Below the pieces are notes generated by a model. The model saw nothing but the letters and a program-made list of their open reading frames with translations, ran no database searches and was not told where the DNA came from. From IMG/VR virus record IMGVR_UViG_3300025030_000054, positions 41,688 through 105,687 of that record: 64,000 nt of DNA, one strand, 5' to 3'. The translations under genes were made by a program, and so were the position numbers. Every line of letters begins with the position of its first letter. Position 1 is the stretch's first letter. Below are positions 23,850-32,651 of this stretch, in pieces. The stretch comes from a virus.

Positions 23850-23882
23850 AAAAGGAGGTGATGCTTGTTGCTTGCTCGTTAA
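23850..23882 (+). promoter_or_regulatory. Strong leader Shine-Dalgarno with possible micro-ORF
   Basis: AAAAGGAGGTGAT, nearly perfect complement to the 16S 3' end, sits about 10-20 bases after the predicted transcript start but about 95 bases before the real gene start. Tiny frames follow (ATG 23861, 18 codons; TTG 23865 or 23868, 4-5 codons). It resembles 5' mRNA-stabilising Shine-Dalgarno elements known from Bacillus cry3A and phage leaders; that role is inferred. Confidence 0.45.
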
Positions 23883-23955
23883 ACCACTCCCAAAATAACT
23901 CTAACTTAACACTCTAACAATTACTCAAAACATTACTCTAAGGAGAATCACTCAA

Positions 23956-24828
23956 ATGGCTAAAACTACTAATGACAAAATTACCGCTGCATACGAAGAA
24001 ATGATGAACCTGCTTTCCCCCGAAGAACGTGCTGCGCTTAAGCAGATGACTGGTCAGGATCAGGGAGGCGGTGGTAGCAAAACTCCTATCGTCAAAATCA
24101 ACTATAGGGAGAAGACTGCACAGGACGGCACCAAGATCGCTAAAGGCAACTTCTGTGTTGGTCAGAAAAATGCTACGGTAGACGGTAAGACTGTCATGCT
24201 TACAGCTGGTACTGACTTGGGTTCTGAACTCACAGCCGTAATTCTTAAGAAAGGGCAACAGTTCAGTTTCTGGGATAATGATGCCAAGAAGCGTTGCAGC
24301 TCGCAGGTTATTTGTGAGCGTGGTGAGGTGCCTACCGGATATAATCTTAAAAATGTCTGCAACGATAAAAGCTGTCCTCGTCGTAAAGATGGAATTGACA
24401 AAGGTGATAAATGCACCTGTCAGTACGTGGTTTATCTTCGTCTCCCTGCTGGTACTAAACTGCCTGACGGGACACCTTGCGAAGTTGCTATGATGTACAT
24501 CAAGGGTAACTCTTACATGCCTTTCCAGACTTACATGGAAACTGAACTGAAGAGTATCCCGTCCATCGCTGTCAACACTATTCTGTCTACCGAAGAGTGC
24601 GAGCAGGGAGCCACTCTGTTTTACGAACTGAAATTTGCTAAAGGCGCTCCGGTTACTAAGGAAGTGTTCACTGAGAATTTTCAGATGGTAAGTGGCATTA
24701 ACAAGCAGCTCGTCGAATACAAAGAAGAGCAGGCTAAAAAGATGCTGGAAGGTCCGAAAGATTCTTCTGGCGGTAATTCTTACGGCAATGCTACTGTTGT
24801 TAATGACGAGGATAACATTGTCTGGTAG
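23956..24828 (+). CDS. Putative single-stranded DNA-binding protein
   Basis: 290 residues behind TAAGGAG, with its own strong promoter and its own terminator, the arrangement expected for an abundant stoichiometric protein. The codon choice looks more regular than in neighbours. Central region 60-200 is beta-rich with a four-Cys cluster (VCNDKSCPRRKDG...KCTCQYVVYLRL, about 134-156) reminiscent of the zinc subdomain of gp32-type proteins. The C terminus is Gly/Ser/Asn-rich then NDEDNIVW, an acidic tail with terminal aromatic residue as in many phage SSBs. Assignment rests on context and tail. Confidence 0.6.
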   Translation: MAKTTNDKITAAYEEMMNLLSPEERAALKQMTGQDQGGGGSKTPIVKINYREKTAQDGTKIAKGNFCVGQKNATVDGKTVMLTAGTDLGSELTAVILKKGQQFSFWDNDAKKRCSSQVICERGEVPTGYNLKNVCNDKSCPRRKDGIDKGDKCTCQYVVYLRLPAGTKLPDGTPCEVAMMYIKGNSYMPFQTYMETELKSIPSIAVNTILSTEECEQGATLFYELKFAKGAPVTKEVFTENFQMVSGINKQLVEYKEEQAKKMLEGPKDSSGGNSYGNATVVNDEDNIVW

Positions 24829-24839
24829 ACTGGTAATTT

Positions 24840-24851
24840 AGGTAATTACCT
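24840..24851. promoter_or_regulatory. AGGTAATTACCT palindrome, copy 4
   Basis: Perfect 12-bp copy, 12 bases after the SSB stop and 4 bases before the terminator stem. A half-repeat GGTAATTTA directly precedes it. Confidence 0.55.
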
Positions 24852-24855
24852 ATTT

Positions 24856-24883
24856 AGGAGGGTTTCGGCCCTCCTTACTTTTT
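24856..24883 (+). terminator. Intrinsic terminator after the SSB gene
   Basis: Stem AGGAGGG / CCCTCCT around TTTCGG (24856-24875), followed by a T-rich tract TACTTTTT. It isolates the SSB transcript from the operon that follows. Confidence 0.75.
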
Positions 24884-24904
24884 AACTGATAAGGAGACTA
24901 TAAA

Positions 24905-25234
24905 ATGTTTAGCATTTTCAACCGTAAGGTAGATAAGAAATTCAATGATGCTATTTTGGGGATTGGTAAGTACGTAACTAAATTTGAAGAAGCTGCTAAA
25001 GCCGCCGAGAAGGAGATTCAGGCAGAAGAAGATAAGCTAGGTAAAATCGTAGACCGCGCCGACGAAGCTACTGAAAAGGCTTACGAGTTGTACCGTCAAC
25101 TTGAAATCAAAGCGATTGAGAAAGTTGACGAAGCGACAGCTAAAGCAGAAGCCCGTAAAGCAGAACTTCTGGCTATTGTAAATAACGCTAAGGTAGTAGC
25201 AGAAAGTTATAAGAAAGTTTACCTGTCTAACTAA
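24905..25234 (+). CDS. Coiled-coil protein
   Basis: 109 residues behind AAGGAG. Nearly entirely alpha-helical, with Ala/Glu/Lys heptads from about residue 25 to 100 (EEAAKAAEKEIQAEEDKLGKI...). No enzymatic motif. It heads the recombination operon (SbcD/SbcC-like). Could be a structural or scaffold-like partner. Function unknown. Confidence 0.6.
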   Translation: MFSIFNRKVDKKFNDAILGIGKYVTKFEEAAKAAEKEIQAEEDKLGKIVDRADEATEKAYELYRQLEIKAIEKVDEATAKAEARKAELLAIVNNAKVVAESYKKVYLSN

Positions 25235-25246
25235 CCGGATAACTAC

Positions 25247-26218
25247 ATGAATAGTAAATTCTTAGCTGTAGCAGATTGTCATTTCAAGTTTATCAACGGG
25301 GTAAACAAGACATGGCAACGAGCCAGATACAAAAAGTTCATAGATGATATAGTTGCTAAGTGTGTCGAAGAAGGCCTTATCCTCATAATTGCCGGAGACA
25401 CATTTGAGTCAATAAACCCTAAGAGAGACGAGCTAAAGACTTTTCTGTACTTCCTGCACTCCTTAGAAAAGAACAAGATAACTACTCTCTTAGTAAGTGG
25501 CAACCATGAGACGATTTCATCAGGCTGTAGTATTTTGGACTACTTAGAGCTGTCTAGGTTCTCTAACTTATACTACAGGAAAAATTACATAGCAAATGAC
25601 ACGACATATCATCTGGTAAATCACGATAGCATCCATTCTTACAAGCCAACTCTGAACAAGCACAACGTACTCATCTCACATTTCCGTTGCACAGTAAACA
25701 AATTTATAACCGAAGAAATTAACGTAGCTGAATTTACTAACCCCTATGATCTATGTATTGTAGGGGATATTCATTCTCCGTTTGATTTTGGCAATGTATG
25801 GTACTGCAACAATCCAATCAACAAAGAATTTGAAGCAGAACCTAACTGCGGTTATTTAGAAGTCAGAAGGAAACTTACAGGATGGGACGTTCAGCGAGTA
25901 CCTACATACTATCCTGCTTTGGTGTTTAAGAAGTGCAACGCTAAGGAGTATGATACGTTAGCTATTAAGGACACTGAAAACTTCTACAAAATAGAAGTGG
26001 CAGGTAGTCCTCAAGAGCTGCGTTTGGTACAACCTATTCCTAACTCCATTCTTCATAAAATTCCTTTAGTACCAGCTTCACTAAAGGTCGAAGAGGGAGA
26101 CTCCGAAATAGTTGGGAGCACTGGCGGGGAAGAAGGACTTATCAGCTACATGAAATCAATGAAATATTCAGATCAACTTGTGTCAGATATGCTAACTGAA
26201 TTGGGGAGGGAACTGTGA
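25247..26218 (+). CDS. SbcD/Mre11-like nuclease subunit (gp47/T5 D12 type)
   Basis: 323 residues. Metallophosphoesterase nuclease motifs: ADCHFK (8-13), GDTFES (about 49), SGNHETI (about 84), SHFRCT (about 145), GDIHSPF (about 174). It pairs with the ATPase encoded next to process DNA ends for recombination-dependent replication. Weak ribosome site. Its stop overlaps the partner's GTG start, as expected for a stoichiometric complex. Confidence 0.85.
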   Translation: MNSKFLAVADCHFKFINGVNKTWQRARYKKFIDDIVAKCVEEGLILIIAGDTFESINPKRDELKTFLYFLHSLEKNKITTLLVSGNHETISSGCSILDYLELSRFSNLYYRKNYIANDTTYHLVNHDSIHSYKPTLNKHNVLISHFRCTVNKFITEEINVAEFTNPYDLCIVGDIHSPFDFGNVWYCNNPINKEFEAEPNCGYLEVRRKLTGWDVQRVPTYYPALVFKKCNAKEYDTLAIKDTENFYKIEVAGSPQELRLVQPIPNSILHKIPLVPASLKVEEGDSEIVGSTGGEEGLISYMKSMKYSDQLVSDMLTELGREL

Positions 26219-28089
26219 TAGTATTCAAAAAGATAATCGCTAAGGACTGCTTTGCTTTTGAGTACTTGGAGTTCGATTTTATATCTGGAATTCATAGCAT
26301 TGTAGGAGTTAACGGAGCAAGTAAGACAAGTCTGCTTCTAGCACTGTCGCAAGGATTATTTAACAAGAACCCTAAGAACACAAGGATAGATGATGTATCG
26401 AATTACATTACAGGCCAGCCTTATGAAATTAAAATCTTCTTCGATAAAGACGGGGATCAATTTGAAATCACTAACTCCAGAAAAAGTGGAAGCATCAATG
26501 TCAAGGTTAATGGAAAGGACATTTCCCTCAAAACCATTCCACAAAATCTAGAGCTGATTAAAAGGATTATTGGAGACGAGTATTCGACGTTTATTAATGT
26601 AACTTACCAAGCCTCTGATTCAGCACTTGACTTGCTGGAGGAATCTAGTGATGCAGCTAGAAAGAACTTCATCAACAAGATTCTTAAGTTTGACGAGTTA
26701 GACGAGAAGCTGGCCAACTGTAAAGAGAAACTGAAAAGACTGAAACTGATCCACAAAGATAAGCAGGACCAGCTAAGTCAATGGCAAGGTAATTTGCTGC
26801 CAATGCGGGAAGTAGTTGAGAAGGTTGATACCACTAAGTTAATTGAAGAAGTAACTCTCAGACTAAAGGCAAGGGACTCAGCAGACTGGTACAGAAACGA
26901 CAGGTCTATTGCTAAGGTTGAAGAAGCCGCTAAAAGAAAAGCCTACAACGAGTACAAAAATGCAGTAGCTCAGATAGATATTGTAAGGGCTAAGTTAAGT
27001 GCTATTGAGGTGCCTTCTAGGAGTTCTGAGGTAGTTGAGAAAGAGCTTGCAAAATCAAATGAAGAATTAGCTAGGGTTAGATCTTCTTACAACGAGGCAG
27101 AAAATAAGCTAAGTGAACTTCAAGAGCCTGAGCTAACTTGTTCTAGATGTGGCCAGTCAGTAGCCGCAGAGCAAGCCCTCACGATGTATCAAGAAGATGT
27201 GGCTAAGTTTACTTCTCAGCTAAACGAAGCAAAGCAGGAAAAGATTAGGCTGTTAAATACCTTAAATGAACTCTTAGAACAAAAGAGAGTGTGGTCTGCT
27301 ATATCTGAGTTAAGCAGCAGGAAAGATATTCTAGAAAGTGCTTTGGTAGTTGTCGAAGAGGCTGATGAAACAAGTTATAACAAGGCTTGTGCTGACCATG
27401 ATTATGCTGTACAGAATTATCAAGAAGCCGTAGAAGCGCACACCAAAGCTACGAATGATCTGAATGCAGCAATTAGGCACAACGACATGTCAGCTATGAT
27501 GGAAAAGCTAAACAAGGAAGCGGCTGAGTCTAACAAACAAGCTACGGTAAGGATTAATAAACTCACTGAAGAACTACAAGAAGTAGAAAAGAGAATGGAC
27601 CTACTAGACAACTGGACGAGAATCCTTGGGCCTAATGGTTACAGAGTCCATAGCATGAGCCGGTTCCTTAAAGTGCTAAATCAGACTATGGATAAGTACG
27701 CAGATATCATTTCAGGTGGGAGGATTAAATGTACCTTCTATGTTACTGAAGAGGGTAAGGTAGACTTCTCCGTAGTGGACCCTGATAAGAAGGTGCCGTT
27801 TGCTAATTGGAGTAAGGGAGAGCAAGCTAGGGTTAAACTTGCATGTCTCTTTTCGGTCATTGAATTGTTGGAAGTTATGGGTTCTGCGAGTTACAATGTG
27901 TTAGTGCTTGATGAAATATTTAGTGCGCTGGACGATGAAGGAAAGGAGGGATTATTTGAGGTACTTTCTTATTTACGATCTAATGGTAAGTGCATCTACA
28001 CTATCAGTCACACACCTTTGGTCAATCCTGTGGTGTTCGACAGTGCTATTCAAGTGGTGAAGGAAAATGGATTGGCTAGGATAATTTAG
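26215..28089 (+). CDS. SbcC/Rad50-like ATPase subunit (gp46/T5 D13 type)
   Basis: 624 residues from GTG overlapping the nuclease gene. Walker A GVNGASKT (31-38), in which the usual second Gly before Lys is Ser; long coiled coils from about 160 to 490 with a zinc hook CSRCGQ near 309-313; ABC signature WSKGEQARVKLA near 535; Walker B LVLDEIFSALDD near 562-573; H-loop SHTPLV. Works with SbcD-like subunit to resect or clean DNA ends. The Walker A substitution is unusual for the family. Confidence 0.85.
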   Translation: MIVFKKIIAKDCFAFEYLEFDFISGIHSIVGVNGASKTSLLLALSQGLFNKNPKNTRIDDVSNYITGQPYEIKIFFDKDGDQFEITNSRKSGSINVKVNGKDISLKTIPQNLELIKRIIGDEYSTFINVTYQASDSALDLLEESSDAARKNFINKILKFDELDEKLANCKEKLKRLKLIHKDKQDQLSQWQGNLLPMREVVEKVDTTKLIEEVTLRLKARDSADWYRNDRSIAKVEEAAKRKAYNEYKNAVAQIDIVRAKLSAIEVPSRSSEVVEKELAKSNEELARVRSSYNEAENKLSELQEPELTCSRCGQSVAAEQALTMYQEDVAKFTSQLNEAKQEKIRLLNTLNELLEQKRVWSAISELSSRKDILESALVVVEEADETSYNKACADHDYAVQNYQEAVEAHTKATNDLNAAIRHNDMSAMMEKLNKEAAESNKQATVRINKLTEELQEVEKRMDLLDNWTRILGPNGYRVHSMSRFLKVLNQTMDKYADIISGGRIKCTFYVTEEGKVDFSVVDPDKKVPFANWSKGEQARVKLACLFSVIELLEVMGSASYNVLVLDEIFSALDDEGKEGLFEVLSYLRSNGKCIYTISHTPLVNPVVFDSAIQVVKENGLARII

Positions 28090-28098
28090 GAGGAAATT

Positions 28099-28353
28099 AT
28101 GTGTGAGAAACAATATGGCGGCAGAAGTCCTTACGATGACCGCCCCTTTGGGGTACGAGAGACGGGTAGTAAAAAATCAACTAACTTGCTCAAAAAGACT
28201 TTTGGTTGGACAATGATAAGCATAGCAATTTCAATGTATGTGGTGACAGTTATCGTAGGACTTGGGGGAGGTTTTCTGGCAGTACTGATGGCTTTTGGGG
28301 TAGTTGTCTTCTTAGGGCTAATCTTCTGGGGCACTCACCTACTAACCAGCTAA
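28099..28353 (+). CDS. Small membrane protein with two transmembrane helices
   Basis: 84 residues behind TAGGAGG. A hydrophilic N terminus (about 30 residues) is followed by two hydrophobic helices (about 36-57 and 60-82) separated by Gly residues. It could be a superinfection-exclusion or inner-membrane protein; its early-region position argues against it being the holin, though that is not excluded. No signal-peptide cleavage site is evident. Confidence 0.55.
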   Translation: MCEKQYGGRSPYDDRPFGVRETGSKKSTNLLKKTFGWTMISIAISMYVVTVIVGLGGGFLAVLMAFGVVVFLGLIFWGTHLLTS

Positions 28354-28354
28354 C

Positions 28355-29860
28355 ATGCTAGAAATAAAAGAAACAGACGTAGGCAAAATCATAGAGCTAA
28401 CCATAGAGATGCAGCAAGCTAAATTTTATCCTGCTAAAAGAAAAATTCTCATATCATCTTTAACGTCACTAAAAGAATCTGAGAAATGGTTGCTCAATTT
28501 TTGTTGTTGGCAGTGCTTGTTCAACTCAAGGTTCAAGGCTATAGATGCAGATAAACTCTGTCTGTATGAACCAGCAAAAACCAACAAAACTACCTTTCAA
28601 GACTTCCTGAAAATAGTTAAAAAGTTTGATAGTAAAAGAGTTTCACCGTCGCGTTTAAAACCACTGCTACAATTCCTAGCAAACTGTGACGAGAAGCACC
28701 GAAACTTTTACCTAGCACTCTTTACCAAGGACTTTATAAACTATTTTCCGGCACTTGAAATACAAACCCTATTAGACTTAGACAGCATCAGTGGGGAGAA
28801 AGTGTACGGAGAACCTGAATATCTCAAGACTAGTTTTTCTGAGCTACGTTACCCCGTATCTCTACGTAGAATATCATCTAAAAAACTGACTCCTTATATC
28901 ATTGCTAAAGAGCCTCTGTCAACGATGCTGCTAACAAAAACAGAAGAAGGGTACAAAAGAGTTGTCAAATCGCCTCATATAAAGATTGACATAAAACTTT
29001 CAACAACTCCTAGATTCGCTGTTGCTGGTTTCTATGATTCCGACACGTATTATCCTACGGACTGTTTTAGTTATTGGGAAAGTTGTGCTGTGTATCTTAA
29101 GGGGATTGATCTTGACCAGCACCTTTATAGCAACAGAATAAGTGACCTAAATAACTTCGTAGATAGGAGCATGTTGGTACACACAGATTCTTCTAAGTCA
29201 TATTTTGCAACGTCTGAACAGGAAGTCATAGATGCAATTGCAGACTTGGCTAAAGGGTCAATGATTTCAGATATCTTGGTTTTGGATTCTGAAAGCACTC
29301 GTACAGGGGAAGCCTACCGAATTATTTGCAGAACTGCTTCAGGTATTATTGAGAGTGTGTCTGAGAATTACATTTCTGTGTGGGCTAATGGTGAGCTAGT
29401 AAATTGCTACTATAAGTTTGAAGGTAAAGAACAGGCTCTGCTGACTGCTCCTGAATTACTTAAAGACCGTGTGATGGAATTCTATTACGTCAAAATAGGT
29501 AATACCGAATACTCCATCGGTAAGGGGGTGTGCTGGCATCGTGAAAGGTGGAGGGAGATGAGGCTGAGAGGGACTAACATATGGATTGATAAATGTGCGT
29601 TGTGTGGCTCCACCCAACACAAACACGCTAACAGAGGTGTCTGCATTTCCTGCGAAGCCAACCTCCATTACTACTATGATACTTACGGCGTGGGAAACTG
29701 GATACAGCCTAGCCAGCAAATGATTAAGAAACGGTACGAGTCAGTGTGGAAGCCTAGTGCTTTGAATTTGGTTAAGTACAGATATAAAGGGACAACCCTA
29801 GAAGCTAATGAAACGGGTGAGTGGAGATTCACCCAAGGAGATTTGAATGAGCAAGACTAA
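28355..29860 (+). CDS. Unknown protein, N terminus resembling the DNA-ligase helical domain, C-terminal zinc ribbon
   Basis: 501 residues. The segment LLQFLANCDEKHRNFYLALFTKDF (about 107-130) parallels the ligase at 2074 (LLAKCTEDGANWVCKIISKDL), and the N terminus has similar helical spacing, but no KxDG nucleotidyltransferase motif is visible. The C terminus (about 412-436) has CALCG...HANRGVCISC, a zinc ribbon, followed by a Trp/Tyr-rich region. It may be a non-catalytic ligase derivative or an unrelated helical protein. No good ribosome site precedes the ATG (translation likely coupled). Confidence 0.5.
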   Translation: MLEIKETDVGKIIELTIEMQQAKFYPAKRKILISSLTSLKESEKWLLNFCCWQCLFNSRFKAIDADKLCLYEPAKTNKTTFQDFLKIVKKFDSKRVSPSRLKPLLQFLANCDEKHRNFYLALFTKDFINYFPALEIQTLLDLDSISGEKVYGEPEYLKTSFSELRYPVSLRRISSKKLTPYIIAKEPLSTMLLTKTEEGYKRVVKSPHIKIDIKLSTTPRFAVAGFYDSDTYYPTDCFSYWESCAVYLKGIDLDQHLYSNRISDLNNFVDRSMLVHTDSSKSYFATSEQEVIDAIADLAKGSMISDILVLDSESTRTGEAYRIICRTASGIIESVSENYISVWANGELVNCYYKFEGKEQALLTAPELLKDRVMEFYYVKIGNTEYSIGKGVCWHRERWREMRLRGTNIWIDKCALCGSTQHKHANRGVCISCEANLHYYYDTYGVGNWIQPSQQMIKKRYESVWKPSALNLVKYRYKGTTLEANETGEWRFTQGDLNEQD

Positions 29861-30203
29861 AGAAACCAAAGAAGAACTTTACAACATGTCTCAAGAAGAC
29901 CTGATCGAATTGCATAGAAGTACAACTGCTAAATGTCTGGAAGTTATGATGAAGAAGAACAATGACTATACTTCTGGAGGTAGCGTCTTTGCTAATTTTA
30001 ACGGGTCAACTGCCTTAGGAGTTCATCCTGTAATTGGGATTCTGCTAAGGTCTCTGGACAAGTTTAAAAGGATTCAGACCTTCGTAACTACTGGAGGGTT
30101 GGCTGTAGAAGGTGAGGGAGTTTTGGACGCTATAGATGACGTGGTAAATTACATGATACTTGCTAAAGGGATTATTATTGAACAGCAGCGCAGAGGTAAG
30201 TAA
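29847..30203 (+). CDS. Nmad1 / DUF1599-like protein
   Basis: 118 residues behind AAGGAG. KKNNDYTSGGSVFANF (about 36-51), GILLRSLDKFKRI (about 65) and a VLDAIDDVVNYMIL end (about 95) are the DUF1599 pattern (K..DYG...F.NF...R..DK..R...E...D...Dl.nY). The family, named nucleotide modification associated domain 1, is found beside DNA-base modification and nucleotide metabolism genes in phages; its reaction is uncertain, possibly MazG-like nucleotide handling. Confidence 0.7.
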   Translation: MSKTKETKEELYNMSQEDLIELHRSTTAKCLEVMMKKNNDYTSGGSVFANFNGSTALGVHPVIGILLRSLDKFKRIQTFVTTGGLAVEGEGVLDAIDDVVNYMILAKGIIIEQQRRGK

Positions 30204-30367
30204 TGACTAAAAATGACTGTAGTGTTATCTCGTACATAGATGAAGAATGTTCCTGTGTAAGGACTTTTAAGTATTGGTACCTAGGCGCAGCACAGCAGAA
30301 AGTAGAGGCTCTGAAGAAACTTGGCTATAAGTATGTATGGTGTTTTAAAGGTAGCCGTCAGATATAA
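30203..30367 (+). CDS. Hypothetical microprotein
   Basis: 54 residues; the ATG overlaps the previous stop (TAATG) and AGAGG lies upstream. Cysteines at CSV, ECSC and WCF. Ends YVWCFKGSRQI. Not recognised. Confidence 0.45.
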   Translation: MTKNDCSVISYIDEECSCVRTFKYWYLGAAQQKVEALKKLGYKYVWCFKGSRQI

Positions 30368-30378
30368 AAGGAAAACTA

Positions 30379-30912
30379 ATGATTATAGGCATAGATCAAT
30401 CAAAGCGAAGCACGGCTGTTGTCTGTATGGATTTGGCAGGTAGGGTAGTTGACTTCCTTTTGATAAACCCTTCTAAAGAACTTGACGGAGAAATTTTAAT
30501 AGCTTATCAATGGGATCTTATAGATAGTTTTGTAAGTGCTTACCGAAGTGATTTGAAGGGTATCGCTCTAGAAGGACTCAGCTTTAATTCTGTAGGCTCT
30601 GGGAAAGATTTGCTTGCAGGGATATTTTGGGCAGTTCGGCTAAACTTGTATAAGAAGTTTCCTGAAATACCTGTCGGAGTTATTCCCTCTGCAAGTTGGC
30701 GTAGCGCGTTAATTGACAAAGAGAAGCGGAAGAAGATTAAAGAGTTAGGTATAAAAGATGGTCTTAAAAGGGCTACTGTAGATGAACTTCCTTTTGAGGT
30801 GCGTGTTAGATTTGAGAATTATATTCGTGAGAATGGAATTAAGAAAGAGGCGTTGTGGGATTTGGCTGATGCATTTGGGATAGCGAAGTATAGACTGGGT
30901 TTGGAGAGCTAG
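30379..30912 (+). CDS. RuvC-like Holliday junction resolvase
   Basis: 177 residues. RNase-H-fold acid residues: IGIDQSKRSTAVV (Asp5), IALEGLSF (Glu about 72), and a C-terminal ALWDLADAFGIAKY (Asp about 157 and 160). The layout matches RuvC-type phage resolvases, which cut four-way junctions before packaging. Good AAAGGA site. It sits downstream of the recombination nuclease pair and the helicase it would cooperate with. Confidence 0.75.
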   Translation: MIIGIDQSKRSTAVVCMDLAGRVVDFLLINPSKELDGEILIAYQWDLIDSFVSAYRSDLKGIALEGLSFNSVGSGKDLLAGIFWAVRLNLYKKFPEIPVGVIPSASWRSALIDKEKRKKIKELGIKDGLKRATVDELPFEVRVRFENYIRENGIKKEALWDLADAFGIAKYRLGLES

Positions 30913-30941
30913 AAATTAGAATTTTGGTAGGAAGGTGTTTT

Positions 30942-31853
30942 ATGGGCGGTAAAGTAAAAGATTTGGTGGGAAAGACTTTTGGCCTGTGGACCGTAAAGTA
31001 CATGACCAAAAAGATCACAGGATACGGAGCCTATTGGCATTGTGTTTGTGAGTGTGGTACTGAGAGGGAAATTAGAGGGTCTGCACTAAAGAATAGATCG
31101 GTCTATTCTTGCGGTTGTAAGAATCGCAGGATACTAGCCGCTGAGAGGTTTCCAGAAACGGGATCTAAGGAGTACTACTCAGAGGTCATAGCAAAAGCAG
31201 CAGACCCTTCGGGGCTAAGGATAGGATCACTTACAATATTAAACTTAGTGCCCAAAGAACAAAGAATGCGTAGCAGGGATAGAGACGTAATTTGCAAATG
31301 TGACTGCGGTAAGATTATTCAGAGAAGTGTGCACAGTTTGAAGAGAACCCACTCCTGCGGGTGTCTTCGCACTCCTAACTTAAAAGGCAAAACGTTTGGG
31401 CGTATCACAGTAACGTCAGAACCCTATAAGCTAGATGGAGTTTTGGTGGCGGATTACTTATGCATTTGTGGCAATACAGGGTCTGCTCCAAACACCGTGC
31501 TACATAGGGGCGGAACTACCTCATGCGGTGTAGGTATTTGTCACTACAGTTATAACCCGACGCTAACCGAAGAGGATAGAGTTAGAGGTAGGAAATACGA
31601 AGAGTATTATGAATGGAGAAGAGGAGTATACGCTAGGGATAATTATGTGTGTGTTGTTTGTGGTACTAAAGGGGATATACAGGCACATCACATACTAGCG
31701 TATAAAGCCTACCCAGAACATCAGACTGTATTACCTAACGGCATAACTCTTTGCAGACCCTGCCACGAATCTTTTCACGATGTGTATGGTAAGGGAGATA
31801 ACAACCTAATGCAGTTAATAGAATGGAACCCACTAAAAGGAGTATTGACTTAA
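30942..31853 (+). CDS. HNH homing endonuclease with CxCG repeats
   Basis: 303 residues. Start chosen at 30942 behind TAGGAAGG; an in-frame TTG at 30924 is less likely. Three recognition-type repeats containing CECG/CGC, CDCG/CGC and CICG/CGVG with a GKTFG...TV lead-in (familiar in phage AP2/HNH nucleases), then an HNH at the end: CVVCG, AHHILAY, CRPCHESFHDVYG. Probably a free-standing homing nuclease between the resolvase and the HD gene; its stop overlaps the next ATG. Confidence 0.8.
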   Translation: MGGKVKDLVGKTFGLWTVKYMTKKITGYGAYWHCVCECGTEREIRGSALKNRSVYSCGCKNRRILAAERFPETGSKEYYSEVIAKAADPSGLRIGSLTILNLVPKEQRMRSRDRDVICKCDCGKIIQRSVHSLKRTHSCGCLRTPNLKGKTFGRITVTSEPYKLDGVLVADYLCICGNTGSAPNTVLHRGGTTSCGVGICHYSYNPTLTEEDRVRGRKYEEYYEWRRGVYARDNYVCVVCGTKGDIQAHHILAYKAYPEHQTVLPNGITLCRPCHESFHDVYGKGDNNLMQLIEWNPLKGVLT

Positions 31854-32443
31854 TGACCAGTATAGCAGAAACATTCTTCAGTCAGGAGTTAAATGATATG
31901 ACTGATGATTCAATTCGTAATTTTTCGACTTATGTTTTAGATAATGCTCCACACTATTTTTCGTTGTGCCCTGCGTCTTCTTCAAAACGATATCACTCTA
32001 AGCAGTCTAATCAGATGCCTGGAGGACTAATAAACCACACAAGGGCGGTGGCTTATTTTATCGGAATACTTTGTAGAGGTTATAACATTGAGGGTAAAGC
32101 TAAAGATAAGATAGTAGCATCTGGACTTTTCCACGATGAACTTAAGCTTGGTTTGCCTATGCAGCGTTACACAGACCCTCACCACCCACGTAAAGGTGCA
32201 GACTTTGTATACTCCCTTTACAAACAATATACAGCAGAAGGGGGTGTAGTTGACAAAGATGATGTTATAGAAATTTGTAGAGCTTTGAATTTTCATCATG
32301 GCAGGTGGACCGAAGAAAAGTATCGTAAAAAATTTCCTGAAGAATATACTACACCAGAACTTATACTTCACCTAGCAGACTTAATCTCAGCGGGTAAAGA
32401 AGTAAACCTAGAGTTCCTAGAGCAGGCTTCTCTAATAGGCTAA
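31853..32443 (+). CDS. HD-domain phosphohydrolase
   Basis: 196 residues; ATG overlaps the HNH stop and AAAGGAG is 10 bases upstream. HD-domain residues: NHTRAV (His near 58), GLFHDELKLG (HD near 90), NFHHGRW (about 147) and HLADLIS (Asp near 173). Such enzymes hydrolyse nucleotides or cyclic nucleotides; in phages they may adjust dNTP pools or remove host signal nucleotides. The substrate cannot be read from sequence. Confidence 0.75.
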   Translation: MTSIAETFFSQELNDMTDDSIRNFSTYVLDNAPHYFSLCPASSSKRYHSKQSNQMPGGLINHTRAVAYFIGILCRGYNIEGKAKDKIVASGLFHDELKLGLPMQRYTDPHHPRKGADFVYSLYKQYTAEGGVVDKDDVIEICRALNFHHGRWTEEKYRKKFPEEYTTPELILHLADLISAGKEVNLEFLEQASLIG

Positions 32444-32471
32444 AAAATTCTCCAGCAAGGAGGCAAACAAA

Positions 32472-32651
32472 ATGGTTAATAAAAATGATAACACAATTAA
32501 CAACCAAAGCAACAAACTAAAAGACCTTTACCAGCAAGCCAAGGAGGTTGAGGAGCGGCTGACTTCTCTGTCTAAAAATCAAAAGTACCTTCTTAAGAAA
32601 CATGAAAGGCTGTGTAAAGAAATTATAAGGGAGGAAAAGAAACGTGGGTAA
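32472..32651 (+). CDS. Small coiled-coil protein
   Basis: 59 residues behind AAGGAGG. Asn-rich start then a charged helix with heptads (LKDLYQQAKEVEERL, KNQKYLLKKHERL). Stop overlaps the GTG start of dUTPase by 8 bases. Function unknown. Confidence 0.5.
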   Translation: MVNKNDNTINNQSNKLKDLYQQAKEVEERLTSLSKNQKYLLKKHERLCKEIIREEKKRG

